Positions 1-9,239 of a stretch of DNA of 45,772 nt are shown here, in pieces. This DNA comes from Bacteroides sp. (GTDB lineage: Bacteria; Bacteroidota; Bacteroidia; Bacteroidales; Bacteroidaceae). The stretch covers positions 1 through 45,772 of the forward strand of contig JASLIW010000048.1 of assembly GCA_030152865.1 (NCBI GenBank). Reading direction: 5' to 3'. The position numbers were made by a program, and so were the translations under genes. A model generated the notes under the pieces. It did no database searches. It worked only from the letters and a program-made list of their open reading frames with translations, and was not told where the DNA came from. The first letter of the stretch is position 1. Every line of letters starts with the position of its first letter.

Positions 1-71
1 TAAGAAGTGGTCAATGCCTATCAGGGACTGGGGCATCATTTTAAATCAGTTCCTAATTATTTACAAAGAAA

Positions 72-99
72 GGGTCAGGTTATAAAAATAACCCAACCC
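72..99. other. Stem-loop in the gene-free start of the window
   Basis: GGTTAT (78-83) pairs with ATAACC (88-93) around an AAAA loop. An outer GGGT (72-75) pairs with ACCC (96-99) across a small CA/CA internal loop. The first 234 bases hold no coding region I can support, so this is probably the 3' structure of a plus-strand gene lying mostly or entirely left of the window. No clear T-run follows it. Confidence 0.35.
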
Positions 100-183
100 A
101 AGCTTTATTTACTTACACACTTGCTGAGACAGTGTCATTTAATAATTATAATACGTAAAACCGGCCTCACATCTTACATGAGG

Positions 184-218
184 AAAAAGCGGATAATTCT
201 ATTTGAATTATCCGCTTT
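184..218 (-). terminator. Intrinsic terminator of the DUF3109 gene
   Basis: A perfect 14-bp stem (186-199 with 205-218) with a 5-nt loop follows the stop codon of the minus-strand gene at 235. On the minus strand it runs into a T tract made by the A-run at 184-188. The plus-strand side is also T-rich, so it may work in both directions. Confidence 0.8.
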
Positions 219-234
219 ATTTATTCTGTTAAAT

Positions 235-822
235 TTAATCGTTTAAATAGCCAGCTTCTTTTAATTCTGCTGCTGTATTTACTAACTCCTCATACCATAC
301 TTTACCAAAACGTCTGATAAGAGGCTCTTTTAGGAACTTATACACAGGAAGATTTTCTTTTTTGCCTAATACTCTGGCTGCATTGCAAACAACCCAGCGG
401 TTATAATTCAGAGCTTTATATTTCCCATAGTTACCTACTCTTATTGGGTATAAGTGGCAAGATATGGGTTTGTAGAAACCTGTTTTGCCTTCTCTATATG
501 CTTTTTCAATAGCACATGAGCAAATACCCTCCTCATTATAATAGGTAAAGACACAATCCTTACCATCTACCAGAGAAGTTACAATATCACCATCCTCGTC
601 TATATATACTACACCTTGTTTGTCAATTACTTTTTGAGCTTCAGCTGATAAGTCTTCCCAAACTATAGGTAAAACATCCTCCAACAAAGCCACTTCTTCT
701 TTTTCTACGGGTGCTCCCGCATCACCTTCCACACAACAAGCACCTTTGCAAGCAGCCAAATCACAAAGAAACTTCTCCCGAAAAACATCTAAGGGAACAA
801 TAACATCATCTATTTGAATCAT
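235..822 (-). CDS. DUF3109 family cysteine-rich protein
   Basis: This 195-residue protein has the cysteine pattern of DUF3109, a family common in Bacteroidota whose function is not established. Near the N-terminus it shows FLCDLAACKGACC, and further on EEGICSCAIEKAY and PISCHLYPIRV. These clusters resemble the YkgJ-type (UPF0153) metal-chelating motif, so binding of zinc or an iron-sulfur centre is a reasonable inference. I chose the start MIQIDDVIV at 822. A longer in-frame start at 852 would begin inside the terminator hairpin of the upstream gpmI gene. The gene begins about 15 nt after that terminator's T-run, so it depends on read-through or on a promoter I cannot see. No signal peptide or membrane segment is present, which suggests a cytoplasmic location. 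Confidence 0.85.
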   Translation of the reverse strand: MIQIDDVIVPLDVFREKFLCDLAACKGACCVEGDAGAPVEKEEVALLEDVLPIVWEDLSAEAQKVIDKQGVVYIDEDGDIVTSLVDGKDCVFTYYNEEGICSCAIEKAYREGKTGFYKPISCHLYPIRVGNYGKYKALNYNRWVVCNAARVLGKKENLPVYKFLKEPLIRRFGKVWYEELVNTAAELKEAGYLND

Positions 823-836
823 ACTTTCTTTATTAT

Positions 837-865
837 AAAAAAGCCCTTGCACTACTGCAAGGGCT
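837..865 (-). terminator. Intrinsic terminator of gpmI
   Basis: AGCCCTTGC (842-850) and GCAAGGGCT (857-865) form a perfect 9-bp stem with a 6-nt loop. On the minus strand it is followed directly by six T residues (837-842 region). It lies between gpmI and the DUF3109 gene and is a textbook factor-independent terminator. Confidence 0.88.
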
Positions 866-897
866 CTCTATTCTGTTTCTATAGCCCTAAACTAAGA

Positions 898-2415
898 CTA
901 CTCTTTAATCAAAACTTCACCTGTCATCTCTTCTGGAGCATCTAAGCCCATAATATGAAGGATGGATGGAGCAACATCAGCTAAGCGACCATTAGCAACC
1001 TCTACGTCCATTTTCTCACTAACATAAACACAAGGAACTGGATTTAGCGAGTGAGCAGTATTAGGCGTACCATCAGGATTTACAGCATTGTCAGCATTGC
1101 CATGATCTGCGATAATAATTGCTTCATAGCCTGTTTCCTTTGCAGCCTCTATGGTTTCTTTTAAGCAAGCATCTACAGCTATAACAGCTTTTTCAATAGC
1201 TTCATACACTCCAGTATGACCTACCATATCTCCATTTGCATAGTTTACAACAATAAAATCATACTCGTCCTTTTTGATTGCTTCAACTAGCTTATCCTTA
1301 ACTTCATAAGCACTCATTTCGGGTTGTAAATCATAGGTAGCTACCTTCGGAGAGGGAACTAAAATTCGATCTTCACCATCAAATGGTTTTTCACGGCCTC
1401 CATTAAAGAAGAAAGTAACATGAGCATACTTCTCTGTTTCTGCCATGTGAAGTTGTTTTAAACCTTTTGAAGACACAAATTCACCCAAGGTGTTTTGCAC
1501 GTTATCCTTGTCAAACAATACATGCATACCCTTAAATGAAGCATCGTAAGGAGTCATTGTGCAGTAGTGCAAGTTAGGGATAGTCTTCATACCTACCTCA
1601 GGCATATCTTGCTGAGTCAACACAATAGTCAACTCTTTAGCACGGTCATTACGGAAGTTAAAGAAAATAACAACATCACCTTCTTTAATAGTACCATCAA
1701 AGTTTGAATTGACTATTGGCTTAATAAACTCATCTGTTACTCCTTCATCATAAGATGCTTGAACTGCTTCTGCCATAGAAGTAGCAGCTTTACCTTTACC
1801 ATGTACAATCAAATCATAAGCCTCTTTGACACGCTCCCATCTCTTATCGCGATCCATTGCGTAATAACGACCGATTACAGATGCGATCTTTCCTGTAGAT
1901 TTAGCAGTATGAGCTTCTATTGCTTCAATAAAACCTTTACCACTCTTAGGATCAGTATCACGACCATCCATAAAACAATGGATAAAAGTATTGTCTATAC
2001 CGTACTCTTTTGAAATATCACATAACTTGTAAAGATGATCTAAAGAGCTATGCACACCACCATTAGAGGTAAGCCCCATGAAATGAACATTCTTTTTGTT
2101 TTCTTTAGCGTAAGTAAAAGCAGAAACAATCTCTGGATTTTGAAGGATAGTATTATCTGCACACGCACGATTAATCTTCACTAGATCTTGATAAACCACT
2201 CTACCAGCACCGATATTAAGGTGACCTACCTCGGAGTTACCCATCTGACCATCAGGTAAACCTACGTTTTCACCGCTAGCTTGTAATTGTGAGTGTGGAT
2301 AGGTCTTAAGTAAGTAATCCCAGTAAGGAGTTGGCGTATTGTAAATAACATCTTCTTTTCCTTGGTCACCAATTCCCCATCCATCGAGAATTACTAGTAA
2401 TGCTTTCTTTTTCAT
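898..2415 (-). CDS. gpmI: 2,3-bisphosphoglycerate-independent phosphoglycerate mutase
   Basis: GpmI interconverts 3-phosphoglycerate and 2-phosphoglycerate in glycolysis and gluconeogenesis, using two Mn ions and a phosphoserine intermediate. The 505-residue protein has the usual length. It begins [14 protein letters not shown], where the Asp is a metal ligand, and carries the catalytic serine in MGNSEVGH (Ser61). It ends with the metal-binding ADHGNAD and TAHSLNPVP motifs. An upstream in-frame start at 2526 would add 37 residues unlike the family and would begin above a -7 promoter box at 2460-2467, so I chose 2415. A strong terminator follows the gene, which makes it look monocistronic. The protein is cytoplasmic. 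Confidence 0.97.
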   Translation of the reverse strand: MKKKALLVILDGWGIGDQGKEDVIYNTPTPYWDYLLKTYPHSQLQASGENVGLPDGQMGNSEVGHLNIGAGRVVYQDLVKINRACADNTILQNPEIVSAFTYAKENKKNVHFMGLTSNGGVHSSLDHLYKLCDISKEYGIDNTFIHCFMDGRDTDPKSGKGFIEAIEAHTAKSTGKIASVIGRYYAMDRDKRWERVKEAYDLIVHGKGKAATSMAEAVQASYDEGVTDEFIKPIVNSNFDGTIKEGDVVIFFNFRNDRAKELTIVLTQQDMPEVGMKTIPNLHYCTMTPYDASFKGMHVLFDKDNVQNTLGEFVSSKGLKQLHMAETEKYAHVTFFFNGGREKPFDGEDRILVPSPKVATYDLQPEMSAYEVKDKLVEAIKKDEYDFIVVNYANGDMVGHTGVYEAIEKAVIAVDACLKETIEAAKETGYEAIIIADHGNADNAVNPDGTPNTAHSLNPVPCVYVSEKMDVEVANGRLADVAPSILHIMGLDAPEEMTGEVLIKE

Positions 2416-2459
2416 TATTCTTATTTTTAGATATTTTTTATCAAATGAATATTTCAGTA

Positions 2460-2467
2460 CAAAGGTA
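2460..2467 (-). promoter_or_regulatory. Probable -7 promoter box of gpmI
   Basis: On the minus strand this reads TACCTTTG, an exact match to the Bacteroidota -7 consensus TAnnTTTG. Transcription would start near 2454, leaving a leader of about 40 nt before the gpmI start at 2415. I see no good -33 TTTG at the expected distance. Confidence 0.6.
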
Positions 2468-2585
2468 CAAAAAACACCGATTAGAAGAGTTCTATTCAAC
2501 TCTAAATCAGCCTTGTTTCTCTGCACTTAGTTAGATTAAAAACGAATCAAAACTTAAAAGGTTTATGAGAATATCCTTTCTTAAG

Positions 2586-3206
2586 TTAGTTTGATTTTTT
2601 ATTTAACTCAAAGAGTGATAGCTGTGTGTCTTTCAAAAGATGAAAACTCTGCCTGTGCAAACCTGTCGCACCATACTCAGCTATAGCTTCTCTATGTTTC
2701 TTCGTAGGATAGCCCTTATTCTGCTTCCAGGCATATTGTGGATACAGCTCATGCTGCTGCTGCATATAATCGTCTCGATAAGTCTTAGCCAAAATTGAAG
2801 CAGCAGCTATAGACAAATAAGTCGCATCTCCCTTTATCACAGTAGTATGATGAATAGAAGGATGAGCATTAAATCGATTTCCATCAATAAGTAAGTGCTC
2901 AGGAGTAATAGATAAAGCATCTACAGCTCTATGCATAGCCAAAAAGGAGGCATTAAGAATATTAATTTTATCTATCTCCGCTACAGATACAACGCCAATT
3001 GCATAGGCCAAAGCCTCAGCTTCAATAAGCTCACGCAACTCATACCGCTTCTTTTCTGACAACTGTTTGGAGTCATTGAGCCATGCATGCTCAAAATCCT
3101 GAGGTAAAATAACGGCAGCTGCATATACGGGCCCTGCTAAACAACCTCTCCCGGCCTCATCACAGCCTGCTTCTATCCTACCTTTGATCATATATTGCTT
3201 TAACAT
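2586..3206 (-). CDS. rnhB: Ribonuclease HII
   Basis: RNase HII cuts the RNA strand of RNA/DNA hybrids and removes single ribonucleotides misincorporated in DNA. The 206-residue length is normal. The N-terminal motif [11 protein letters not shown] contains the first two catalytic acidic residues (Asp16, Glu17). [26 protein letters not shown] and [12 protein letters not shown] are the other conserved blocks of the family. The start at 3206 lies about 10 nt downstream of a predicted transcription start (box at 3222-3229); a Met at residue 6 is an alternative start. The gene sits between the NlpE-like gene, from which a terminator separates it, and gpmI. Confidence 0.96.
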   Translation of the reverse strand: MLKQYMIKGRIEAGCDEAGRGCLAGPVYAAAVILPQDFEHAWLNDSKQLSEKKRYELRELIEAEALAYAIGVVSVAEIDKINILNASFLAMHRAVDALSITPEHLLIDGNRFNAHPSIHHTTVIKGDATYLSIAAASILAKTYRDDYMQQQHELYPQYAWKQNKGYPTKKHREAIAEYGATGLHRQSFHLLKDTQLSLFELNKKSN

Positions 3207-3221
3207 ATCTCATATTTGCAG

Positions 3222-3229
3222 CAAATGTA
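3222..3229 (-). promoter_or_regulatory. Probable -7 promoter box of rnhB
   Basis: The minus strand reads TACATTTG, matching TAnnTTTG. It lies just downstream of the terminator of the preceding gene and 15 nt before the rnhB start, predicting a very short leader. Confidence 0.55.
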
Positions 3230-3231
3230 AC

Positions 3232-3261
3232 AAAAAATAAGCGCCTTGTAAAAGACGCTTA
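3232..3261 (-). terminator. Intrinsic terminator of the suf/NlpE-like operon
   Basis: In the minus-strand transcript 3238-3247 pairs with 3252-3261 (one G-U pair) around a 4-nt loop. It is followed by a T-run (A-run at 3232-3237 on the plus strand). It closes the transcript that ends with the lipoprotein gene at 3282. Confidence 0.8.
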
Positions 3262-3281
3262 CCTCTGTTTTATTCAAACAA

Positions 3282-3737
3282 TCACTCTCCAAAAACTTTT
3301 GTCTGATTTAAAAGATAGTGATCAGCCAATTCTCCCGTAATCTCATTCCCCTGCATATCAAGCATTCTTAAGCGGCCTTCCTCTATCTTATAATTAGATT
3401 CTTCGTCATGCGCCTTGAAAAGAATTAAGTGATTAGCGTCTACAGAAAAACTTCCTTTCTCTGTAAAGGTACTATCCTCTCGATCTATGTATGCTTCATG
3501 AAGTTCAAAAGTTTGGTCTTCATGAAGTATGAGCTTTACCTCTATTCCTGGACAATCTGCCGCTGGAATAACACCCTCATACACACCAAAGTAACTCAAA
3601 GAGTGCTCTGCATCATGTGTGTCTATCACTTGCTCTGTTTCTATAGCTGCTTTCTCAGTCTGAGCTTGATTTTTTGCATTTTGCTTACAAGCTACTAAGC
3701 TTAAAGATGCAGCCAACATTAAAACTACTTTTTTCAT
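3282..3737 (-). CDS. NlpE-like lipoprotein
   Basis: This is a 151-residue lipoprotein. It starts MKKVVLMLAASLSLVACKQ, a signal peptide ending in the lipobox LVAC, so Cys17 would be lipidated. A glutamine/alanine/acid-rich linker leads to one domain, GVYEGVIPAADCPGIEVKL..., that matches the N-terminal beta-barrel domain of NlpE, the copper-resistance and surface-sensing lipoprotein of enterobacteria. Classical NlpE has a CxxC pair at the ADC position (PCADC); here the first cysteine is replaced by alanine (PAADC). It lacks NlpE's second, OB-type domain. The gene begins 15 nt after sufS and is probably the last gene of the suf operon. A role in envelope stress or metal sensing is inference. Confidence 0.8.
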   Translation of the reverse strand: MKKVVLMLAASLSLVACKQNAKNQAQTEKAAIETEQVIDTHDAEHSLSYFGVYEGVIPAADCPGIEVKLILHEDQTFELHEAYIDREDSTFTEKGSFSVDANHLILFKAHDEESNYKIEEGRLRMLDMQGNEITGELADHYLLNQTKVFGE

Positions 3738-3752
3738 ACTTTTATCCTTTTA

Positions 3753-4964
3753 TTAAAACATCTGTTCTACACGCTGAATTCCTGCCACAAGCTGATCCAC
3801 TTCTTCTGGAGTATTGTACAAACCAAATGAAGCCCTAACTGTCCCTTCAATGCCCAGTCTCTTCATTAGAGGCTGCGCACAATGATGACCAGTTCGTACA
3901 GCTATACCTAAACGATCTAACAATGTACCCATATCAAAGTGATGAATATTACCCACTAAGAAAGATACAACGCTCGTCTTATCGCTAGCTGTCCCAAAAA
4001 ATCGCATGCCATTAATTTGAGCCAGCTGCTCCATCGCATAATTCGTAAGTTGGCGCTCATGAGCTTCAATTTCAGCTAAGCCTATGCCATTCATATAATC
4101 TAAGGCAGCAGCCAATCCTGTGGTTCCTACGAAATCAGGCGTACCCGCTTCAAACTTAAAAGGCAACTCATTGAAAGTCGTTTTTTCAAAGCTTACAGAT
4201 TGAATCATCTCTCCCCCACCTTGATAAGGAGGCATTTTATCTAACCACTTCTCCTTTCCATATAATACACCTATTCCAGTAGGACCATAAGCTTTGTGTG
4301 CAGAAAATACATAAAAATCAACATCTAATTCTTGTACATCTACCTCCGTATGAGGAATAGCTTGGGCACCATCAATTAGCACTGGAACATTGTGCTGATG
4401 AGCTATATCAATAATTTCTTTAACAGGGTTTACGGTACCTAGCACATTAGAGACATGAGTTAGACTCACTAGCTTGGTCCGACTAGAAAATAGGTCCCGA
4501 TAAGAATCAAGACATAATTCTCCCTCATCAGTAATAGGTACAACCTTTACTTGGATACCTTTACGTTCTGCCAATAGCTGCCAAGGAACAATATTACTGT
4601 GGTGCTCCATCTCAGAGATAATTACTTCGTCCCCTTCTTTCATGAAAGCCTCACCATAGCTGTAAGCAAGCAAGTTTATAGACTCTGTAGTACCTCTAGT
4701 AAAAATAATTTCACCAACTGTCGCTGCATTCAAATGCTTGCGGACAGTTTCTCGTGCTCCTTCATGCAGCTCTGTAGCTTGCTGCGACAGGTAGTGTACC
4801 CCACGGTGCACATTGGCATTGACCGTGTAATACTCTTCTGTCATCGCGTCAATCACTGACTTGGGCTTTTGAGCTGTGGCTCCATTATCCAAATAAACGA
4901 GAGGCTTCCCATACACCTCACGTGAGAGTATGGGAAAGTCTGCTCTTATTTTATCTAAATTCAT
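3753..4964 (-). CDS. sufS: Cysteine desulfurase SufS
   Basis: SufS is a PLP-dependent enzyme that removes sulfur from L-cysteine and passes it as persulfide to the SufBCD scaffold. The 403-residue protein has the type-II (SufS/CsdA) pattern. The PLP lysine is in SAHKAYGPTGIG (Lys224). The active-site cysteine is in RTGHHCAQPLM (Cys362), within the short loop typical of SufS rather than IscS. The N-terminal block PKSVIDAMTEEYY and the substrate-binding VHRGVHYLSQQAT are also present. It starts 8 nt after sufD. No sufE or sufU partner gene is visible in this operon, so the sulfur relay partner must be elsewhere or absent. Confidence 0.96.
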   Translation of the reverse strand: MNLDKIRADFPILSREVYGKPLVYLDNGATAQKPKSVIDAMTEEYYTVNANVHRGVHYLSQQATELHEGARETVRKHLNAATVGEIIFTRGTTESINLLAYSYGEAFMKEGDEVIISEMEHHSNIVPWQLLAERKGIQVKVVPITDEGELCLDSYRDLFSSRTKLVSLTHVSNVLGTVNPVKEIIDIAHQHNVPVLIDGAQAIPHTEVDVQELDVDFYVFSAHKAYGPTGIGVLYGKEKWLDKMPPYQGGGEMIQSVSFEKTTFNELPFKFEAGTPDFVGTTGLAAALDYMNGIGLAEIEAHERQLTNYAMEQLAQINGMRFFGTASDKTSVVSFLVGNIHHFDMGTLLDRLGIAVRTGHHCAQPLMKRLGIEGTVRASFGLYNTPEEVDQLVAGIQRVEQMF

Positions 4965-4972
4965 GATTACAA

Positions 4973-6316
4973 TTATTTACAAGCTACACAACCTGTGCAT
5001 TTGCTTAACTCACCTCTAAATCTCTTTTCAACAAGAATATGCAAGCGCTCTTTCAAGGCCTCGATAGAAATTGTATCAATCACCTCATTCACAAAGGCAA
5101 ACATCAGAAGAAGTCTGGCTTCCTCTTCCGATATACCTCTTGAACGCATATAGAAGAGAGCTGTTTCGTCTAGCTGGCCCACCGTAGCGCCATGACCACA
5201 CTTTACGTCATCAGCATAAATCTCTAACTGAGGGCGGGCATACATACGTGCATCTTTAGTCACACATAGATTACGATTTGTCTGCTGAGAGTTCGTATGC
5301 TGTGCATCAGGTCTCACTAATATTAGACCGGTAAATACACCTACAGAATGATCATCCAAAACATACTTAAACAACTCATTACTGGTACAATGTGGCACAG
5401 CATGATCTATTACGGTAGAATTATCTACCTGTTGGTTCTTATCAGTTATAGCCATGCCATGACAATCAATATGTGCACCCTCACCTGAGAGAACTACCTC
5501 AACGGTATTGCGAGTCAGTCCATTGTGAAGTGTCATGTTGTTAAGTAACACATTACTATTGGCTTCTTGCTTTACATAAATATTATTGAAGCGAGTGGTA
5601 TCTGTATGAGTTTCCTCCATCTCATAAAAATCAAAGTGAGCATTCTCACCTACAAAAATCTCAGTCACTCCTGTACTTAAGAAAGCTACAGAGTCCATAG
5701 CATGATTACAAAGTAAAAGCTTAGCCTGTGCATTGGACTCAATGATAATCAACAAACGACGATTAGACATCAAGCTGACATCTGCACGAAGTAAGTTAAT
5801 CAACTGAATAGGTTTATCTACCACTACATTTTTGGGCACATAAAGAAGAATACCATCTTGAGCTAAAGCCGTATTTAAAGCACAGATAGCATCTTTAGAT
5901 GTATCAGCCAATTGAGCATAATACTTTTGTACTAGTTCGGGATACTCTTCTGATAGAGTACGCAAACTACCAAACAACACTCCTTCTGGCAGTAGAGATT
6001 GCTTTTTAATAACTGGATAAAAAGCATCATTTACCATGAAGCTTTGTATCGTATCTAAATTAGGCACATCACATTGGAATACTTCCTCTGGATTTGCAGG
6101 TATATTTAATCGCTTTAAGTTTACTCCAAAATCAGGCTCAAAAGCTTTAGACGCATCTGTGTACTTAAAGCTTTCATCCCTCTTTGTTGGTAGCCCTAAA
6201 TCCTCAAAGTCTGAAATAGCTTTGGCTCTTGGCTTGTTTAAAACCGCAGAGCTGTGCTCATGTATCAATGCTTCAGACTGGTGATAAAGGTCAATATATT
6301 GTTTTTCAGCCTTCAT
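4973..6316 (-). CDS. sufD: Fe-S cluster assembly protein SufD
   Basis: SufD pairs with SufB, and with SufC forms the SufBC2D scaffold on which iron-sulfur clusters are built. The 447-residue protein has a weakly conserved helical N-terminus followed by the beta-helix core (TRNTVEVVLSGEGAHIDCHG, HTNSQQTNRNL). It also has the conserved C-terminal block DDVKCGHGATVGQLDE...YMRSRGISEEEARLLL. It ends in KCTGCVACK, a CxxCxxC cluster. It lies 3 nt after sufC and 8 nt before sufS, inside one transcription unit. The cysteine-rich tail is worth comparing with other Bacteroidota SufD proteins. Confidence 0.95.
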   Translation of the reverse strand: MKAEKQYIDLYHQSEALIHEHSSAVLNKPRAKAISDFEDLGLPTKRDESFKYTDASKAFEPDFGVNLKRLNIPANPEEVFQCDVPNLDTIQSFMVNDAFYPVIKKQSLLPEGVLFGSLRTLSEEYPELVQKYYAQLADTSKDAICALNTALAQDGILLYVPKNVVVDKPIQLINLLRADVSLMSNRRLLIIIESNAQAKLLLCNHAMDSVAFLSTGVTEIFVGENAHFDFYEMEETHTDTTRFNNIYVKQEANSNVLLNNMTLHNGLTRNTVEVVLSGEGAHIDCHGMAITDKNQQVDNSTVIDHAVPHCTSNELFKYVLDDHSVGVFTGLILVRPDAQHTNSQQTNRNLCVTKDARMYARPQLEIYADDVKCGHGATVGQLDETALFYMRSRGISEEEARLLLMFAFVNEVIDTISIEALKERLHILVEKRFRGELSKCTGCVACK

Positions 6317-6319
6317 AAT

Positions 6320-7072
6320 TTATTCTCCCATCTCTTTCTTGATCCAATCATATCCTCTTTCTTCCAGTTCTAATGCCAACTCTGGACCAGCAGTTTTTAC
6401 AATCTGTCCTTCGTATAAAACATGTACGATATCTGGCTTAATATAGTCAAGAAGACGCTGGTAGTGCGTAATAACAATATTACTTGTATCGGGTGATTTA
6501 AGTTTATTTACCCCATCAGCCACTACTCGTAGAGCATCAATGTCTAAACCTGAATCCGTTTCATCAAGGATACTCAACCTGGGCTCAAGCATCGCCATTT
6601 GAAAAATCTCATTACGTTTTTTCTCTCCACCAGAAAAACCCTCATTGACAGAGCGATTGGTTAACTTGCTATCCATTTCAACAAGCTTTCTCTTCTCTCT
6701 CATCAACTTCAAGAACTCACTAGCAGTTAGAGGAGGTAAATTACGATACTTACGGTGCTCATTAACTGCCGAACGCATAAAGTTTACCATGCTTACCCCT
6801 GGTATCTCTACTGGGTATTGAAAACTAAGAAAAATTCCTTCTCTACTTCTGTCTTCGGCATCCATATCTAAAAGGTCCTTACCCATAAACTCTACAGAAC
6901 CTTTGGTTACTTCAAAATTGGGATTACCTACAAGAACACTACTCAATGTACTTTTTCCAGAACCATTAGGACCCATAATAGCATGAGTTTCTCCTGGTTT
7001 TACTTCAAGGTTGATTCCCTTTAATATCTCTTTGCCATTAATGCTGGCATGTAGGTCTTTTATCTTAAGCAT
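6320..7072 (-). CDS. sufC: Fe-S cluster assembly ATPase SufC
   Basis: SufC is the ABC-type ATPase of the SufBCD scaffold. It is soluble, and its ATP-driven dimerisation reshapes SufB-SufD. The 250-residue protein shows Walker A (GPNGSGKST, near residues 35-43), a Q-loop ([10 protein letters not shown]), the family signature [10 protein letters not shown], and the Walker B/D-loop [14 protein letters not shown] typical of SufC. The H-loop is VITHYQRLL. It is encoded after sufB with a 76-nt gap that contains a small hairpin, and is followed 3 nt later by sufD. Confidence 0.97.
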   Translation of the reverse strand: MLKIKDLHASINGKEILKGINLEVKPGETHAIMGPNGSGKSTLSSVLVGNPNFEVTKGSVEFMGKDLLDMDAEDRSREGIFLSFQYPVEIPGVSMVNFMRSAVNEHRKYRNLPPLTASEFLKLMREKRKLVEMDSKLTNRSVNEGFSGGEKKRNEIFQMAMLEPRLSILDETDSGLDIDALRVVADGVNKLKSPDTSNIVITHYQRLLDYIKPDIVHVLYEGQIVKTAGPELALELEERGYDWIKKEMGE

Positions 7073-7094
7073 ATTATAATTGTTGTATTTGGGC

Positions 7095-7116
7095 TAGATA
7101 TGTGCAATCATATCTA
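7095..7116 (-). other. Stem-loop between sufB and sufC
   Basis: TAGATATG (7095-7102) and CATATCTA (7109-7116) form an 8-bp stem with a 6-nt loop in the 76-nt gap inside the suf operon. There is no T-run. It might be an mRNA processing or stability element, but an AT-rich stem of this size can also arise by chance. Confidence 0.3.
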
Positions 7117-7148
7117 AAATCTACTATTTATAAATCAGTTAATTATGA

Positions 7149-8597
7149 CTATCCAACACTTCCTTCCAAAGAAATAGATAGTAATTTTTGAGCTTCTACA
7201 GCAAACTCCATAGGCAACTTATTGATTACCTCCTTGGCATAACCATTTACAATCAAGCCAATAGCATCTTCCGTACTTATACCGCGTTGGTTGCAATAGA
7301 AGATTTGATCCTCATTTATCTTACTTGTGGTAGCTTCATGCTCAATAATAGCCGTATTATTATGAATATCCATATAAGGGAAGGTATGAGCTCCACACTT
7401 ATCTCCTAAGAGTAAGGAGTCACACTCACTATAATTACGTGCATTTTCTGCTTTCTCCGCAACACGTACCAAACCACGGTAAGAGTTTTCACTGAATCCA
7501 GCAGAAATACCTTTGCTAATAATGGTGCTACTAGTGTTTTTACCCAAGTGAATCATTTTAGTTCCTGTATCGGCTTGCTGGTGGTTGTTAGTCACAGCTA
7601 CACTATAAAATTCTGCTGCAGAATTATCTCCACTCAAAATACAAGAAGGGTACTTCCAAGTAATAGCAGAACCCGTCTCAACTTGAGTCCAAGACAACTT
7701 ACTACTTTCTCCCTTACAGTGGCCTCGTTTTGTTACAAAGTTGTACACACCACCCTTACCATTTGCATCACCAGGGTACCAGTTTTGAACAGTACTATAC
7801 TTAACCTCTGCTCGGTCGTTGACAATGATTTCTACAATAGCAGCATGCAGCTGATTCTCGTCACGCATAGGCGCTGTACAGCCCTCCAAGTAAGAAACAT
7901 AAGAGTCATCATCAGCCACAATAAGCGTTCGCTCAAACTGCCCTGTATTGATAGCATTAATACGGAAATAGGTAGATAACTCCATAGGGCAACGTACTCC
8001 TTTAGGAATATAGACAAAGGAGCCGTCAGAAAACACAGCCGAATTTAGAGCTGCAAAGTAATTGTCACGATAACCTACCACACTCCCCATGTACTTACGC
8101 ACCAAGTCAGGATGCTCTCGTACTGCCTCACTGAAAGAACAGAAAATAATTCCCTTCTCCATCAAGGTCTCCTTGAATGTCGTCTTTACAGAAACAGAGT
8201 CCATCACAGCATCAACTGCTATTCCACTCAAAGCCATCTGCTCTTCCAAGGGAATACCAAGTTTATTAAAGGTTTTTATCACCTCTGGATCCACCTCATC
8301 CAAGCTTTTTGGACCATCCTTTTTTATGGTAGGATCTGCGTAGTAAGAGATAGCTTGATAATCTATCTCAGGAATGCGTAAGTGTGCCCATTTAGGCATT
8401 TTCAATGTCAACCAGTGACGGTAAGCTTTTAATCTAAAATCTAAAAGCCACTCTGGCTCACCTTTCTTCTCCGAAATTAAACGAACTACATCTTCGTTCA
8501 ACCCTTTTTCGATAATCTCAGTATGAACGTCGGTAGTAAATCCGAATTTATATTTCTCCTGGGTGAGCTCTTTTACATATTTATTAGCTTCTTCCAT
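7149..8597 (-). CDS. sufB: Fe-S cluster assembly protein SufB
   Basis: SufB is the scaffold subunit on which the nascent Fe-S cluster forms in the SufBC2D complex. The 482-residue protein has the usual length and highly conserved blocks: [15 protein letters not shown] near the N-terminus, [20 protein letters not shown] in the middle, and the C-terminal [20 protein letters not shown]. The beta-helix region contains YLEGCTAP and the [19 protein letters not shown] segment with conserved cysteines. It starts 10 nt after cvpA and heads the suf genes. The cofactor pathway is probably essential in this organism, because no isc genes are seen here. Confidence 0.97.
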   Translation of the reverse strand: MEEANKYVKELTQEKYKFGFTTDVHTEIIEKGLNEDVVRLISEKKGEPEWLLDFRLKAYRHWLTLKMPKWAHLRIPEIDYQAISYYADPTIKKDGPKSLDEVDPEVIKTFNKLGIPLEEQMALSGIAVDAVMDSVSVKTTFKETLMEKGIIFCSFSEAVREHPDLVRKYMGSVVGYRDNYFAALNSAVFSDGSFVYIPKGVRCPMELSTYFRINAINTGQFERTLIVADDDSYVSYLEGCTAPMRDENQLHAAIVEIIVNDRAEVKYSTVQNWYPGDANGKGGVYNFVTKRGHCKGESSKLSWTQVETGSAITWKYPSCILSGDNSAAEFYSVAVTNNHQQADTGTKMIHLGKNTSSTIISKGISAGFSENSYRGLVRVAEKAENARNYSECDSLLLGDKCGAHTFPYMDIHNNTAIIEHEATTSKINEDQIFYCNQRGISTEDAIGLIVNGYAKEVINKLPMEFAVEAQKLLSISLEGSVG

Positions 8598-8607
8598 GCT
8601 TGAAAAC

Positions 8608-9129
8608 TTATTTATTATATATAGTCAGCCTACTTTCGTTTTCTAAGTAGACATCTTTAACAGCAAAAAACAATGTCTTAACAACAGATTTCATTGGATA
8701 ATATAACACTGACTCAGTCTTCTTTGTTTCGGTAATTAACTTATTATCAGAATCCACAAAATCCAAGACACAAAGCAAAGCACTAAGTAATAAACCATAC
8801 TTAATTACACCTAAAACTGACCCCATAAGTCGGTTAAACCAACCCAAGTGAATGGCTTCCATAAACTTAGTAATCATATCGGCAAACAAGCCAAACACAA
8901 TAGGTACAATCAGCCAAATGGCAATAAACGAGATGACTTGAGCAGCACTCAAAGACTCCACTACTAAGGGGGATATCTCGGCAGCCAAATCAACATAGTA
9001 GAGTTTGGCTACATATAAGCCAACAACAATACCTAACAAAGAGGCCAGTTGCGCCAAAAGTCCTCTGGTTCCACCCAAAACCAGGCCAATACCTAGGATA
9101 ATAAGTAAAACAATATCTAGAGCCTGCAT
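8608..9129 (-). CDS. CvpA family membrane protein
   Basis: This 173-residue protein has four predicted membrane segments (about residues 2-22, 27-45, 62-85 and 102-123) and a short hydrophilic C-terminal tail. Its glycine-rich start ([20 protein letters not shown]) matches the CvpA/colicin V production family. CvpA proteins are inner-membrane proteins whose molecular function is poorly defined; in enterobacteria loss causes envelope and bile sensitivity. It immediately precedes sufB (10-nt gap), so it probably shares the suf promoter, and the infB terminator lies just upstream. No promoter box I trust is visible. Confidence 0.85.
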   Translation of the reverse strand: MQALDIVLLIILGIGLVLGGTRGLLAQLASLLGIVVGLYVAKLYYVDLAAEISPLVVESLSAAQVISFIAIWLIVPIVFGLFADMITKFMEAIHLGWFNRLMGSVLGVIKYGLLLSALLCVLDFVDSDNKLITETKKTESVLYYPMKSVVKTLFFAVKDVYLENESRLTIYNK

Positions 9130-9145
9130 CTTGATATAAATGTAT

Positions 9146-9204
9146 AAAAACTAAGCCGATGAATCATCACAAATACAGTTTCAATTTGTAATAACTCATC
9201 GGCT
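9146..9204 (-). terminator. Terminator of the rimP-nusA-infB operon
   Basis: An outer 9-bp stem (AGCCGATGA, 9154-9162, with TCATCGGCT, 9196-9204) encloses an inner 6-bp stem (ACAAAT 9169-9174 with ATTTGT 9184-9189). In the minus-strand transcript it is followed after 3 nt by a T-run (A-run 9146-9150). It lies between infB and cvpA and probably separates the two operons. Confidence 0.65.
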
Positions 9205-9239
9205 AGCTAAATATTAGAAGCGCCTAAGGCACTAAATAA

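Noticed and set aside
1..100. A third copy of the 22-bp-spaced TCAGGG array
   Set aside because: TCAGGG at 21 and a similar GGTCAGG at 73-79 occur, but the distance is not a multiple of 22 and no unit falls between.
7..246. 79-codon plus-strand frame at the window start
   Set aside because: It reads through the hairpin at 72-99 and the terminator at 184-218 and overlaps the 3' end of the DUF3109 gene; no family resemblance.
7548..7979. 143-codon plus-strand frame inside sufB
   Set aside because: It lies fully within the highly conserved sufB gene on the other strand and shows no family features.
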